A stretch of DNA of 64,000 nucleotides from CAZJHX01 sp964545715 (GTDB lineage Bacteria > Myxococcota_A > UBA9042 > GCA-2863065): the NCBI GenBank assembly GCA_964545715.1, contig CAZJHX010000038.1, forward strand, positions 6,797-70,796, written 5' to 3'. The notes under the pieces are model-generated. The model saw nothing but the letters and a program-made list of their open reading frames with translations, did not search any database and was not told the DNA's origin. A program made the position numbers and the translations under genes. This document shows, one piece after another, positions 36,589-44,842 of this stretch; the stretch's first letter is position 1; every line of letters begins with the position of its first letter.

Positions 36589-36657
36589 TTCCCCCAGCCA
36601 CTTTGACTACGGTGAGCCACCTGGCCAACTCCGTGACGCCGATGCCATGCTCGGCCG

Positions 36658-38565
36658 ATGAACCGCTCTACAATCCTCATCATCGTGATGTCGATCGTGC
36701 CCGCAGGGACCGATGCCGGCGCAAAGCCGCCACCGCCCGTCGACGCCAGGTCGAGCGCCAGCCCAGCCGCCGACCCCACGGCCGCCGCACAAGCCAAGCA
36801 CGGGACGTACAAGACCGCCGGCATGGTCCGCGCGAATCACGCACGCATGAAAGAGCAGCGAGACGCCCCCGTTCACGTCATTGAGACCGACGATCCGCTA
36901 GAGGCCGGACGTCGCATCTGCGAGGCCGTCGTGCCCAGGCGCGCGCCAGCGACCCCTGTTCTGCTGAAGCCAAACCTCTCTGGAATCGATCGGCTGCGCA
37001 GCGGCATGGACAACGGCGTCGAGCTGAGGACGACGGGGATCGAGTTTCTGCGCGGAGTCATCCGGTGCCTGCGCGCCCGTGGGCACAAGCGCATCACCAT
37101 CACCGAGGCCTGGTCGCGCCCCAAATCGTTCAAGCGCTGGCAGCGACTCACCGGGCTCGATCGGCTGCTGAAAGACGAGCGCGTGCGCTTTGTGGGCATG
37201 TGGGACGACCGGGGCCGACGTGGCGACAAGAGCGGCATGCTGCACGCCAGGCTGCCGGGCGCCAAGCACGTCCGCAAAGAGCTGCTGATCCCGCGCCTGC
37301 TCGCCTATCACCTGGACCACGGGCTGTTCATCTCAATCCCGCGCATGAAGATGCACCGCTTCACGGTCATGAGCATGGGCATCAAGAACAACATGGGCTT
37401 TGTGAACCTGGATGGCGCGACGCCGACCAAGAGCCGACGCAGCCGCCTGCACGCCGAGATCGGGCCGTGGCTGCGAGCGTTCAAGCGCCGGGGGAAGGCG
37501 GATCCAGCCGGGTATCGGCGCGCAGTCGAGCTGTTTTCGGAGCGGATCGTCGATGTGTTGGAGCTGGAGCTGCCGGATGCGGTGCTGATCGACGCAGTGC
37601 CCGGCGTCGGCGGAGACGGCTTCGCCCGAGTCGTGCCAATGCGTCATGGGGCGGCGATCGGCAGCGTCAACCCGGTGTTGGCGGACGCTGTCGGCATGGA
37701 GTACGCGGGCTACCTGAACAACGCCGCCCTTCAGCAGCAGCTAGGTCACGCGACCAGCCCGCTGTTGACGGAGGCGGCGCGGCGCTTTTACGGGGGGACC
37801 GACCTCCTGCAAAACATCGCAGTGACGGGCGACACCGGCTTCCGGAAGCGACGCGAGGTGGCGTATTTCCGGGCCTTTCCCGGCTGGGAGATCGGCGTCA
37901 AGCCGCAACCCCCGGTCGAGCTGCCGTGGCACGCGCGAGCCGTCAGCGCTGTCCGAGCCTCCGAGGCCCCCACCATCGACGGACAGCTGAACGATCCGGC
38001 CTGGAAGACGGCGCGGCCGACAAGCATCGAGACCGACTGGCGCGGGAAAAAGGCCGGACCGCGCACCGAGGTGAAGCTGGTGTGGACCCCAGAGGCGCTG
38101 TTCTTCGCGTTTGACTGCGCCTTCGAGACGCTCAACGTCGACGAGGAGGCGCCAATCGACGTCGAGCACCGCAAGCTGTATCGGTACGACGCCGTCGAGC
38201 TCTTCATTGACGCGCAGCCCAGAAACCACCGCACGTATCGCGAGCTGGAGATCGGGCCGCTCGGCCACTTCATGGACATCGACGTGGACCGCAGACGCCG
38301 CAAGCGGGGCGACGTCAGCTGGTCGAGCGGCATGCGCGTCAAGACGCACATCGACCGCCGGGCCAAGCGGTTCGTCATCGAAGGCGCCGTGCCTGCAAAA
38401 GCGTTTGACGCCGACCGATTGAAGGCCGGGAATTGGCGCCTGGGACTGTACCGAATCGCCGGGAAGAAGCCGGGGCGCATCTACATGGCGCGCTTCCCGA
38501 CGCGCACCGCCAAACCAAACTTCCATGTGCCCAAGAAATTCGGGTGGTTGAGGCTGCTCGAGTAG
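36658..38565 (+). CDS. Exported DUF362-CBM9-like fusion protein
   Basis: The 635-residue protein begins with a short hydrophobic leader (MNRSTILIIVMSIVPAGTDAG) suggesting export. Residues about 90-370 match DUF362 proteins (VLLKPNLSGID, RARGHKRITITEA, FISIPRMKMHRFTVMSMGIKNNMGF), a family often linked with iron-sulfur ferredoxins; no 4Fe-4S Cys cluster is present here. Residues about 425-635 form a CBM9-like sugar-binding domain (TIDGQLNDPAWKTA, WTPEALFFAFDC, YDAVELFIDA). DUF362 fused to a carbohydrate-binding module is unusual; it suggests a secreted role at a glycan surface. The gene follows the small membrane protein by 69 bases. Function not established. Confidence 0.88.
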   Translation: MNRSTILIIVMSIVPAGTDAGAKPPPPVDARSSASPAADPTAAAQAKHGTYKTAGMVRANHARMKEQRDAPVHVIETDDPLEAGRRICEAVVPRRAPATPVLLKPNLSGIDRLRSGMDNGVELRTTGIEFLRGVIRCLRARGHKRITITEAWSRPKSFKRWQRLTGLDRLLKDERVRFVGMWDDRGRRGDKSGMLHARLPGAKHVRKELLIPRLLAYHLDHGLFISIPRMKMHRFTVMSMGIKNNMGFVNLDGATPTKSRRSRLHAEIGPWLRAFKRRGKADPAGYRRAVELFSERIVDVLELELPDAVLIDAVPGVGGDGFARVVPMRHGAAIGSVNPVLADAVGMEYAGYLNNAALQQQLGHATSPLLTEAARRFYGGTDLLQNIAVTGDTGFRKRREVAYFRAFPGWEIGVKPQPPVELPWHARAVSAVRASEAPTIDGQLNDPAWKTARPTSIETDWRGKKAGPRTEVKLVWTPEALFFAFDCAFETLNVDEEAPIDVEHRKLYRYDAVELFIDAQPRNHRTYRELEIGPLGHFMDIDVDRRRRKRGDVSWSSGMRVKTHIDRRAKRFVIEGAVPAKAFDADRLKAGNWRLGLYRIAGKKPGRIYMARFPTRTAKPNFHVPKKFGWLRLLE

Positions 38566-38674
38566 GGCTGAACGCACGACTGGGCTTCACAAACGCGTCA
38601 AACCATGGTATGTACCGAACGTTCCGCAGGTTGTTGTTTCTGCTGATTGTTGTTGCTGTTGCTGTGGAGGTTGT

Positions 38675-39712
38675 ATGCGGTACGTGGCGCCATTCTTGGC
38701 GATCGCTGGTAGTGTCTCACTCATCTTTGGGTCCGTCGTCGGCTGTGGAGCCGAAGCCCCAGGACCCCGTGCGCCGTCGGCGCCTGACGCCGGACCGGGA
38801 GCGGCGACGGGCGTGTTCAGCGGCCATGGAAGCTCGGGCGGGGGGAGCGGCTTCTCGAACGGAGAGTCAACGTCCAATCCCGAATCGGGCACGGGCTTTG
38901 GATCCGCCGACCCGGACCCCGGAAACGACTCGGACGGTCAGGGCTCCGGCAACACCGGCGATCCCGCCCCGCCGGTGAACAACGGGCAGCGCTGGGCCAC
39001 CCACATCGTCAGTATCACGGTGCCCTCGGACGTCACGGCGTCCGGATGCGACGCCAACAACGACGGCGTCGTCACGTCCGCGGACGGGCAGGTCAACGCC
39101 CTGATCGGTCTGGCGGAGGGGCTGGGCCAGGACTTCAACGGCCAGATCAACGCCGGCATCGAAGAGGGCAAGATGGTCATGCTGGCCGAGCTGATCGGCT
39201 ATAAGGGCGGCGATCAGACCGGCTTTGACCTGGTCATGTATCTGGGCGAGGTCGCCGATCCCGGCTGCTCGGACACCAACGACGACGGTACGATGTGTCC
39301 GTGGCTGATCGCAGCCGAAGCATATGACGAGGCGGGGGAGCCTGCCGTGAAGCTGCCGGGCGCGCGCGTCACGGCCTCTCACCTGGCCAGCGGACCGCAC
39401 AACTTCAAGTTCACGCTGCCGCTGGGGGGCGTCAATCTGCCCATCACCATTCAGACCGGGCGGGTCTCAGGCGACATCGACGGCGGCTTTGACCTGAACA
39501 ATGGCCGTCTCTGCGGCCAAATCGGCAAGGACGACCTCAAGCAGGCCCTGGACAACGCCTGCATCGGACCGGACGCAGACCCCAACCTGTGTGGTCTCAA
39601 GGACGTCGTCGTCAGCTTGTTGGACTGCTCAGCCTCGCCCGACCCGAACCTGTGCTCCCTGGTGATCGAGCTCGAGGGTGTGGAGGCGGAGAGCCTCGAG
39701 GACGCGCCCTGA
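38675..39712 (+). CDS. Lipoprotein, unknown, with Gly/Ser-rich linker
   Basis: The ATG at 38675 follows a GGAGG ribosome site and gives 345 residues with a lipobox SVVGC. A low-complexity Gly/Ser/Asp-rich linker (about 30-105) precedes a beta-rich domain (about 110-345) with a CDANNDGVVTSADGQVNAL segment near its start that resembles an EF-hand/dockerin-like acidic loop, and several Cys near the C-terminus (CIGPDADPNLCGL, LLDCSASPDPNLCSL). No enzyme signature. A second frame, from an ATG at 38610, runs through the same leader with a hydrophobic segment but is probably a coincidence of the TTG/CTG-rich sequence. Confidence 0.85.
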   Translation: MRYVAPFLAIAGSVSLIFGSVVGCGAEAPGPRAPSAPDAGPGAATGVFSGHGSSGGGSGFSNGESTSNPESGTGFGSADPDPGNDSDGQGSGNTGDPAPPVNNGQRWATHIVSITVPSDVTASGCDANNDGVVTSADGQVNALIGLAEGLGQDFNGQINAGIEEGKMVMLAELIGYKGGDQTGFDLVMYLGEVADPGCSDTNDDGTMCPWLIAAEAYDEAGEPAVKLPGARVTASHLASGPHNFKFTLPLGGVNLPITIQTGRVSGDIDGGFDLNNGRLCGQIGKDDLKQALDNACIGPDADPNLCGLKDVVVSLLDCSASPDPNLCSLVIELEGVEAESLEDAP

Positions 39713-39718
39713 GACGCC

Positions 39719-41269
39719 CTAAGCGGCCAGCGTGGTAGAGACCAGCTCGAGCAGCGCCGCGCGCGAGAACGGCTTCTGAATGAAGGTGGAGCCGAGCTTC
39801 AGCAGGCCTTTGTCGATCATGTAGCTCTGCGGGTATCCCGACATGTGCAGGACGCGCAGGCCGGGGTGGCGCCCGGACAGGTACTCCACCAACTCGGTCG
39901 GATCCGTTCGCGGCATGATGAGGTCGGTGAGTAACAAATCGATGCGCTCCACCTGTTGACACACGTTCCGTGCGTCGACCCCGCAATTGGCCGTGAGCAC
40001 GTGGTAACCGGCGTGGCGGAGGACGCGTGTAGTCAACGCCAGCAGTGCGCGATCGTCCTCCACGATCATGACGACCGGCTTGGTGTCGTCGGAGACCACG
40101 GACAAGACGGGCCGACCCGACGCGGCACTTTCGGCCACACACGGAAGCAGCAGGACAAACCTGGCGCCGCCGCCGTCGCCGTTGCCGGCAAACGCATAGC
40201 CGCTGTGCTGCTTGATCACGCCATAGACGCTGGCCAGGCCCAGCCCCGTGCCGTGCTCGGCCTCTTTGGTCGAGAAGAACGGCTCGAAGCAGCGCGCCTG
40301 GACCTCCTCGCTAAGACCCTCGCCAGTGTCCTCCACCGTCAGCTCGAGATAGGTCCCTGGGCTGAGCGGCACGCCGTCTCGTTGGTCGCCGTCGCAGGCG
40401 GTGATCACTGCGGACGCGACAGTGACCGCTCCGCCGTCCGGCATGGCGTCCACCGCGTTGACCACCAGGTTGATGATCGCCTGCTCCACCTGCGCCTGAT
40501 CCACCAGCATGCGAACATCCTGGCTGGTGAGCGTCGTCTTCAGCTCGACGTTCCGCGGCAGCGTCGACGTCAGCATGTCGGCGCAGTGCGCGATGATCTC
40601 CTTGGGGTCGACGGGCGTCGGAGGCTGGACCTGCCGCCGGTTGAAGGCCAGCAGCCGTTGGATGATCCCGGTGGCGGTCTGGCCGACAGAGATGACCGTT
40701 CGCAGATCGTCTTTCTGATCCTGGCGCGCGCCTGACAGCACCAACTCGCAAAGCCCGAGCATAATCGTCATCGTGTTGTTGAGATCGTGGGCCATCCCGC
40801 CGGCCAGCCGGCCCAGCGCGTTCATCTTCTCGGCGGCGATCAAGCGGGCGTCGCCTTCTCGCAGCCGCTGCTCGATCCCAGCGCGCTCCACCGCATAGCG
40901 CACGCTGCGATACAGCGCCTCACCGGTCAGCCCGTCTTTCGTGAGGTAGTCCTGGGCCCCATCCGCCACGGCGTCGTAGGCCAGCATCCGCTCGGTACGC
41001 CCGGTCAGGACGATGATCGGCAGCGAGATGGACTCACGCAGGCGTTTGACGGTGCGCAGACCGTCGCTGTCCGGCAGATTCAAGTCCGCGACAATCGCGT
41101 CAAACGCGTCCGGCGAGGCGCCGGCCACCAACTCCAGCGCAGAGGCCAGGCTGCCGGTGGTCGTCAGATGCAAAACGGCTTCCATGCCTTCGTTCGACAG
41201 CTGAGCGCGAAGCATCGACGCGTAGGCCACGTCGTCTTCGATCAGCAGGGCTTTGAGAGCTCGGGGCAC
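39719..41269 (-). CDS. Hybrid histidine kinase, REC-HisKA-HATPase-REC
   Basis: A GTG at 41269 with AGGTGATC upstream gives 516 residues. Order: N-terminal receiver (about 5-125; IVADLNLPDSDGL with the acceptor Asp); HisKA (about 150-215; LGRLAGGMAHDLNN); HATPase_c (about 260-375; NLVVNAVDAM, GLSEEVQARCFEPFFS, GTGLGLASVYG); and C-terminal receiver (about 395-515; DLLLTDLIMPRTDP). All phospho-sites are present. No membrane segment, so it is a soluble cytoplasmic kinase. Its closest relative is the plus-strand kinase at 44843; both share MPRTDP in the second receiver where MPxMSG is usual. Output partner unknown. Confidence 0.95.
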   Translation of the reverse strand: MPRALKALLIEDDVAYASMLRAQLSNEGMEAVLHLTTTGSLASALELVAGASPDAFDAIVADLNLPDSDGLRTVKRLRESISLPIIVLTGRTERMLAYDAVADGAQDYLTKDGLTGEALYRSVRYAVERAGIEQRLREGDARLIAAEKMNALGRLAGGMAHDLNNTMTIMLGLCELVLSGARQDQKDDLRTVISVGQTATGIIQRLLAFNRRQVQPPTPVDPKEIIAHCADMLTSTLPRNVELKTTLTSQDVRMLVDQAQVEQAIINLVVNAVDAMPDGGAVTVASAVITACDGDQRDGVPLSPGTYLELTVEDTGEGLSEEVQARCFEPFFSTKEAEHGTGLGLASVYGVIKQHSGYAFAGNGDGGGARFVLLLPCVAESAASGRPVLSVVSDDTKPVVMIVEDDRALLALTTRVLRHAGYHVLTANCGVDARNVCQQVERIDLLLTDLIMPRTDPTELVEYLSGRHPGLRVLHMSGYPQSYMIDKGLLKLGSTFIQKPFSRAALLELVSTTLAA

Positions 41270-41361
41270 AGATCACCTGTCAATATCGTAGCCTGGTAAT
41301 TCTACCCGCCGTCCACAATTGCGACAAGAAAGGGATCTGGGCTCGATGTACACTGCCGCCG

Positions 41362-43557
41362 GTGTGGGCTCTGTATCTGATTCTGTTTCCCGGGGTCGCG
41401 TGGTTCGCGCCGGGTTATGCGGTAAGCCGATGGCTGAGCCCCCAAGCCACGCCGTTGGAGCGCCTCGCGAGCTCGCTGCTGCTCGGCATGCTGTTCGTCG
41501 TGCCGCTGGCGTTTCTGGGGCCGTTCCTTCTGCGCATACCCTTGACCCCGCTCTGGATTCTGGGCGCCGCGGGAGTCGTCATCGCCGCAGCCGCCGCGCT
41601 GATCCGCTACAGACCGCGAGTCCCTGCGCCCCCCAAGGAGCCCGCTGAGGCTGAGGGCTGGCCTCTGGTCGCAACACTGGTGCTGCTGGCCCTTTATCTC
41701 GCATTGACCACCGTACCCGACCACTCGGACGCGGTCGGCCTCTTCCAGGTCTGCCCGCACCAGTCCGCCCAATACCTGCTGGACGACGGACTGCACGGGG
41801 GTCTGCGCACCTGGGACGCCGAGTGGGGTCGCTGGATCGCGCACCTGGCCTCACATGCCATCGAGCCCGGGTACGGCCTCTTCGACGTCCTCAGCAATCA
41901 GCGGTCGGGCTCCATGGCCACGCTCGTCCAGCCGATCGCCTTCCACGGCTCCGGTGGGCTGGTGGTCGCGACGTTCTTGTACGAGCTGCTGGTCCTGGCG
42001 CTGGCAGCGCTGCTCGTCGCGCGCACGATCCGGCGCTGGTGGCTGGTGCTGCTCATCACGGCCATGTTCATGCTGGGCGTGCGCTCGGTGGCCATGTACA
42101 TGGTCAACGAGAACGTGCTGGCGCTCGGGTTCGGCCTGGGCGTGCTCTATTTTCTGCTGCGGGCAGACACCGACGCCGAGGCCGTGATCGCGGGCGCATG
42201 CCTGGCCATATGCATCGCCGTCCGCCCCATCGCGGCCGCCTACCTGCCCGCCTGCGCGGTGCTGCTTTGGGGCAGCCGGCGACGTGCGGCGCTCTTTGTC
42301 GGCTCCCTGGTCATCGCGGCCCTGCCCTGGCTCATCACTCAGTATCAGGTCTTTGGACATGCGCTGCACCATCCGGCCCTGGGCCGTGGCCAGTACGCCC
42401 AGGAGCTGTTTGGCCTGCAGTTCACGTTTCACCCGCTCAACTTCCCGGTCGCGGAGACCATCGTTCGCCCGGAGTTCGACCCGTTCCCGACCCTGTTCCA
42501 GATGCCGCTACTTCACAGCCAGGCCTTCGGCGCCGTCTTTTGGGTGGCCGTGTTCGCCGGTGCCCTGGTCGTCGCGCGCCGCCGGCTGGCTGCGTTTGTC
42601 CTCTGGGGTCTTCCCAACTACCTGATGCTGCTGGCCATCGTCTCGCTGGATCATCAGAAGCTCAGCTACGCCGTGCTCTCTTTTGCGCCGCTACCGCTCC
42701 TCGCGGGGGCCGGCTGTCGCGCGCTGATCGACCGCGGTCTCGACGCGCAGCAGCAGGTGATCACGGCCACCGTGGCGCTGGCCCTGCTAGTCGGCTTTCC
42801 GGCGCTGATCGCCGACGTCGACCTCCCGGTGGACCCGCGCGAGCAGCACAACAACCGGCGCTACCTGGACCCCCGCTCCAACGCTGCGAAGCGAGCCGAG
42901 CTGGTCGCCCCCGTCTTCCTGCCGACGTATCGCGAGCACCGGCCGGACCTCGCCTGGTCACTGCTGACGAGCAGCCGCCCTCCGCAGCTGACCCAGGACG
43001 TGCATACGGGCCCGGTGCTGGTGTGGCGTATGAAGCACCCTGTCGACCACAGCTTCCAAGCCACGCTGGCGAAGCAGCCTAATCATCCAGAGACGCTGGG
43101 CCGCATCGTCCCCCTCCGGTTCACGTGGCGCTACGCAGCGATCTCGCTTCGCCTGGCGGCCGCCCAGGAGACCGTTCGCGTCGGAGTGCAGGCCGACGGC
43201 AAGACGCTCAAGGTGGCGGTGGAGACGGGCGGCGCCGGCGAGCACACCGGATACCTGTCGCTGGGGTTCGTCGATCTGCAGCTTCCCGATCTGCAGGGGC
43301 TGGAGGTGCTGGTGGACGGCGCGCCCATCGAGACCGACCTGTACATCATCGAGCGTCCGGGCTGGGGCAAGACGCTGCTTCGGTTGGTCGCAAATCACCC
43401 GTGGCAGTTCCACTCCGGCGGCGGCAGATCCAAGTTGGTCGCAGCGGAGAGCCCCGGCGCCGACTGTCTGCTGGTCCAGGACAATCAGCCGTTTCGGCTG
43501 CGCCGCACCAAATCGCTGCGCCCCGCCGATCCCGAGAGCTGTCCGTTGGTCCAGTAG
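41362..43557 (+). CDS. Polytopic membrane protein, possible GT-C glycosyltransferase
   Basis: A GTG at 41362 gives 731 residues. About ten to twelve hydrophobic helices span residues 1-470; the remaining third is soluble and beta-rich. An early periplasmic loop contains acidic residues (VPDHSDAVGLFQVCPHQS at about 115) and a long hydrophilic stretch, a layout seen in GT-C transferases (ArnT/PMT/GT39 types), but no family motif could be confirmed. It converges with the cytochrome lipoprotein gene (5-base gap). A role in transferring a lipid-linked sugar is only a guess. Confidence 0.7.
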   Translation: MWALYLILFPGVAWFAPGYAVSRWLSPQATPLERLASSLLLGMLFVVPLAFLGPFLLRIPLTPLWILGAAGVVIAAAAALIRYRPRVPAPPKEPAEAEGWPLVATLVLLALYLALTTVPDHSDAVGLFQVCPHQSAQYLLDDGLHGGLRTWDAEWGRWIAHLASHAIEPGYGLFDVLSNQRSGSMATLVQPIAFHGSGGLVVATFLYELLVLALAALLVARTIRRWWLVLLITAMFMLGVRSVAMYMVNENVLALGFGLGVLYFLLRADTDAEAVIAGACLAICIAVRPIAAAYLPACAVLLWGSRRRAALFVGSLVIAALPWLITQYQVFGHALHHPALGRGQYAQELFGLQFTFHPLNFPVAETIVRPEFDPFPTLFQMPLLHSQAFGAVFWVAVFAGALVVARRRLAAFVLWGLPNYLMLLAIVSLDHQKLSYAVLSFAPLPLLAGAGCRALIDRGLDAQQQVITATVALALLVGFPALIADVDLPVDPREQHNNRRYLDPRSNAAKRAELVAPVFLPTYREHRPDLAWSLLTSSRPPQLTQDVHTGPVLVWRMKHPVDHSFQATLAKQPNHPETLGRIVPLRFTWRYAAISLRLAAAQETVRVGVQADGKTLKVAVETGGAGEHTGYLSLGFVDLQLPDLQGLEVLVDGAPIETDLYIIERPGWGKTLLRLVANHPWQFHSGGGRSKLVAAESPGADCLLVQDNQPFRLRRTKSLRPADPESCPLVQ

Positions 43558-43562
43558 CGTGC

Positions 43563-44102
43563 CTACAGAGGAGTCATATGCAGCTTGCGGATGACCCCGC
43601 GCGGCCCGGGACACGTGTTGTCATGGCACTGGATGCACTGGTCGACCACGGCGTTGAAAGCCTGTACCCGATCGCCCGTCTCGGTGCCCAGCCCCTTGAG
43701 GGCGGCGAGGTATTTCTGGGCCATCGAGTAGAAGTGGCCGTTGCGCACCGACGGGTCATTCGGCCACGTGCACAGCATGCGGCGGTGCTGCTGCATCATC
43801 GCCTTGAGCTCGGTGCCGCTGCGCAGGCTCTCACGCGCCAGCTGCAGGTCATCCAGCATGTCGCGCATTACCAGGGCCAGCTCACTGTCGCCGTTGGGGT
43901 TGCGCTCGCTCTTGACCAAATGCCCCGGGCTGCCGGGGACGCCCGGCTTCAGCTCAGTCGTGAAGTCGCACGCCGGCAGCTCTGGGGCAGGCGGTTGCGC
44001 CGCGGCCGAATTGTTGTCTGCGGCAGGCTCAGGCGTGGACGAGCTCTTACCGCATCCGAGCGCGAGCGACAAAACCAAAACGATCAGCGGGGTCCGTTTC
44101 AC
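43563..44102 (-). CDS. c-type cytochrome lipoprotein (single heme)
   Basis: A GTG at 44102 gives 179 residues: leader VKRTPLIVLVLSLALGCG with a lipobox, then a Ser/Pro/Ala-rich linker, and a helical domain with one CIQCH motif near residue 160, followed by CPGPRGVIRKLHM. A single CxxCH near the C-terminus after a four-helix-like domain resembles cytochrome c-prime folds. The protein should carry one covalent heme and sit on the outer or inner membrane through its lipid. Electron partner unknown; the octaheme protein at 61345 is far away. Divergent from the zinc-ribbon PH gene (56-base gap). Confidence 0.8.
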   Translation of the reverse strand: MKRTPLIVLVLSLALGCGKSSSTPEPAADNNSAAAQPPAPELPACDFTTELKPGVPGSPGHLVKSERNPNGDSELALVMRDMLDDLQLARESLRSGTELKAMMQQHRRMLCTWPNDPSVRNGHFYSMAQKYLAALKGLGTETGDRVQAFNAVVDQCIQCHDNTCPGPRGVIRKLHMTPL

Positions 44103-44158
44103 ATCGGGCTCTATAGCACGGTACTCTCGTTTGCACCCACCCCTTTGAAGGAGCGACG

Positions 44159-44764
44159 ATGTCCCAGCCAAGCGACAGCGAGAAGGCCTGTCCCTACTGT
44201 GCCGAGACGATCAAGGCGGCCGCCATCAAGTGCCGGCACTGCGGCAGCGATCTGACCGCGCCGGTCGCGGCGGCGCCGCCGGTTGCCGAGGAGCCCGCCA
44301 CGATGGTGTTTGAGGGGTACCCCAGCTGGCGGATCTATCTGCGAAATATCCTGCTCACGGTCATGGTCTTTGTGGCCGCCTTCGTGCTTATCGGCGCGTT
44401 CGGCGCCCCGTGGCCGTCCTGGGTCGGCACGCTGGTGGTGGCCGTGATCGCCGCGTTCTATTGGCACCTGAAGCTCAAGAGCGTCCGGATCAAGATCACG
44501 ACGCACCGTATCGAGATCGACGAGGGCATCATCAGCCGCGAGGCGGACATCATCGAGCTGTGGCGGGTCAACGACGTCGCCTTTCGCCAAAGCGCGTGGC
44601 AGCGCATCCTGGGCATCAGCACCATCGAGGTCCACTCGCGAGACAAATCGCGGCCCGAGCTGGAGCTCAGAGGCCTCGCCGGCTCCAAGGAGGTCTTCGA
44701 GGCGTTGAAGGACGCTGTGCACCTGTCACGGCAGAGCAGGCGGGTTCTGGGACTAGTGGAATAG
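44159..44764 (+). CDS. Zinc-ribbon and bacterial PH (DUF304) membrane protein
   Basis: The ATG at 44159 follows GAAGGAG. The 201-residue product has an N-terminal zinc ribbon (CPYC, CRHCGSDL), two transmembrane helices (about 58-100), and a bPH_2/DUF304 domain (about 105-180; KITTHRIEIDEGIISREAD). This architecture is common in membrane-proximal bacterial proteins of unknown role. Located upstream of the second hybrid kinase by 78 bases. Confidence 0.88.
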   Translation: MSQPSDSEKACPYCAETIKAAAIKCRHCGSDLTAPVAAAPPVAEEPATMVFEGYPSWRIYLRNILLTVMVFVAAFVLIGAFGAPWPSWVGTLVVAVIAAFYWHLKLKSVRIKITTHRIEIDEGIISREADIIELWRVNDVAFRQSAWQRILGISTIEVHSRDKSRPELELRGLAGSKEVFEALKDAVHLSRQSRRVLGLVE

Positions 44765-44842
44765 CCTACCCTCCACGTAATGCCGTTATGGTGATATAGT
44801 GCGCGCAACCCCACGGACACCCCTGCTGAAGAGGCCGCATTC

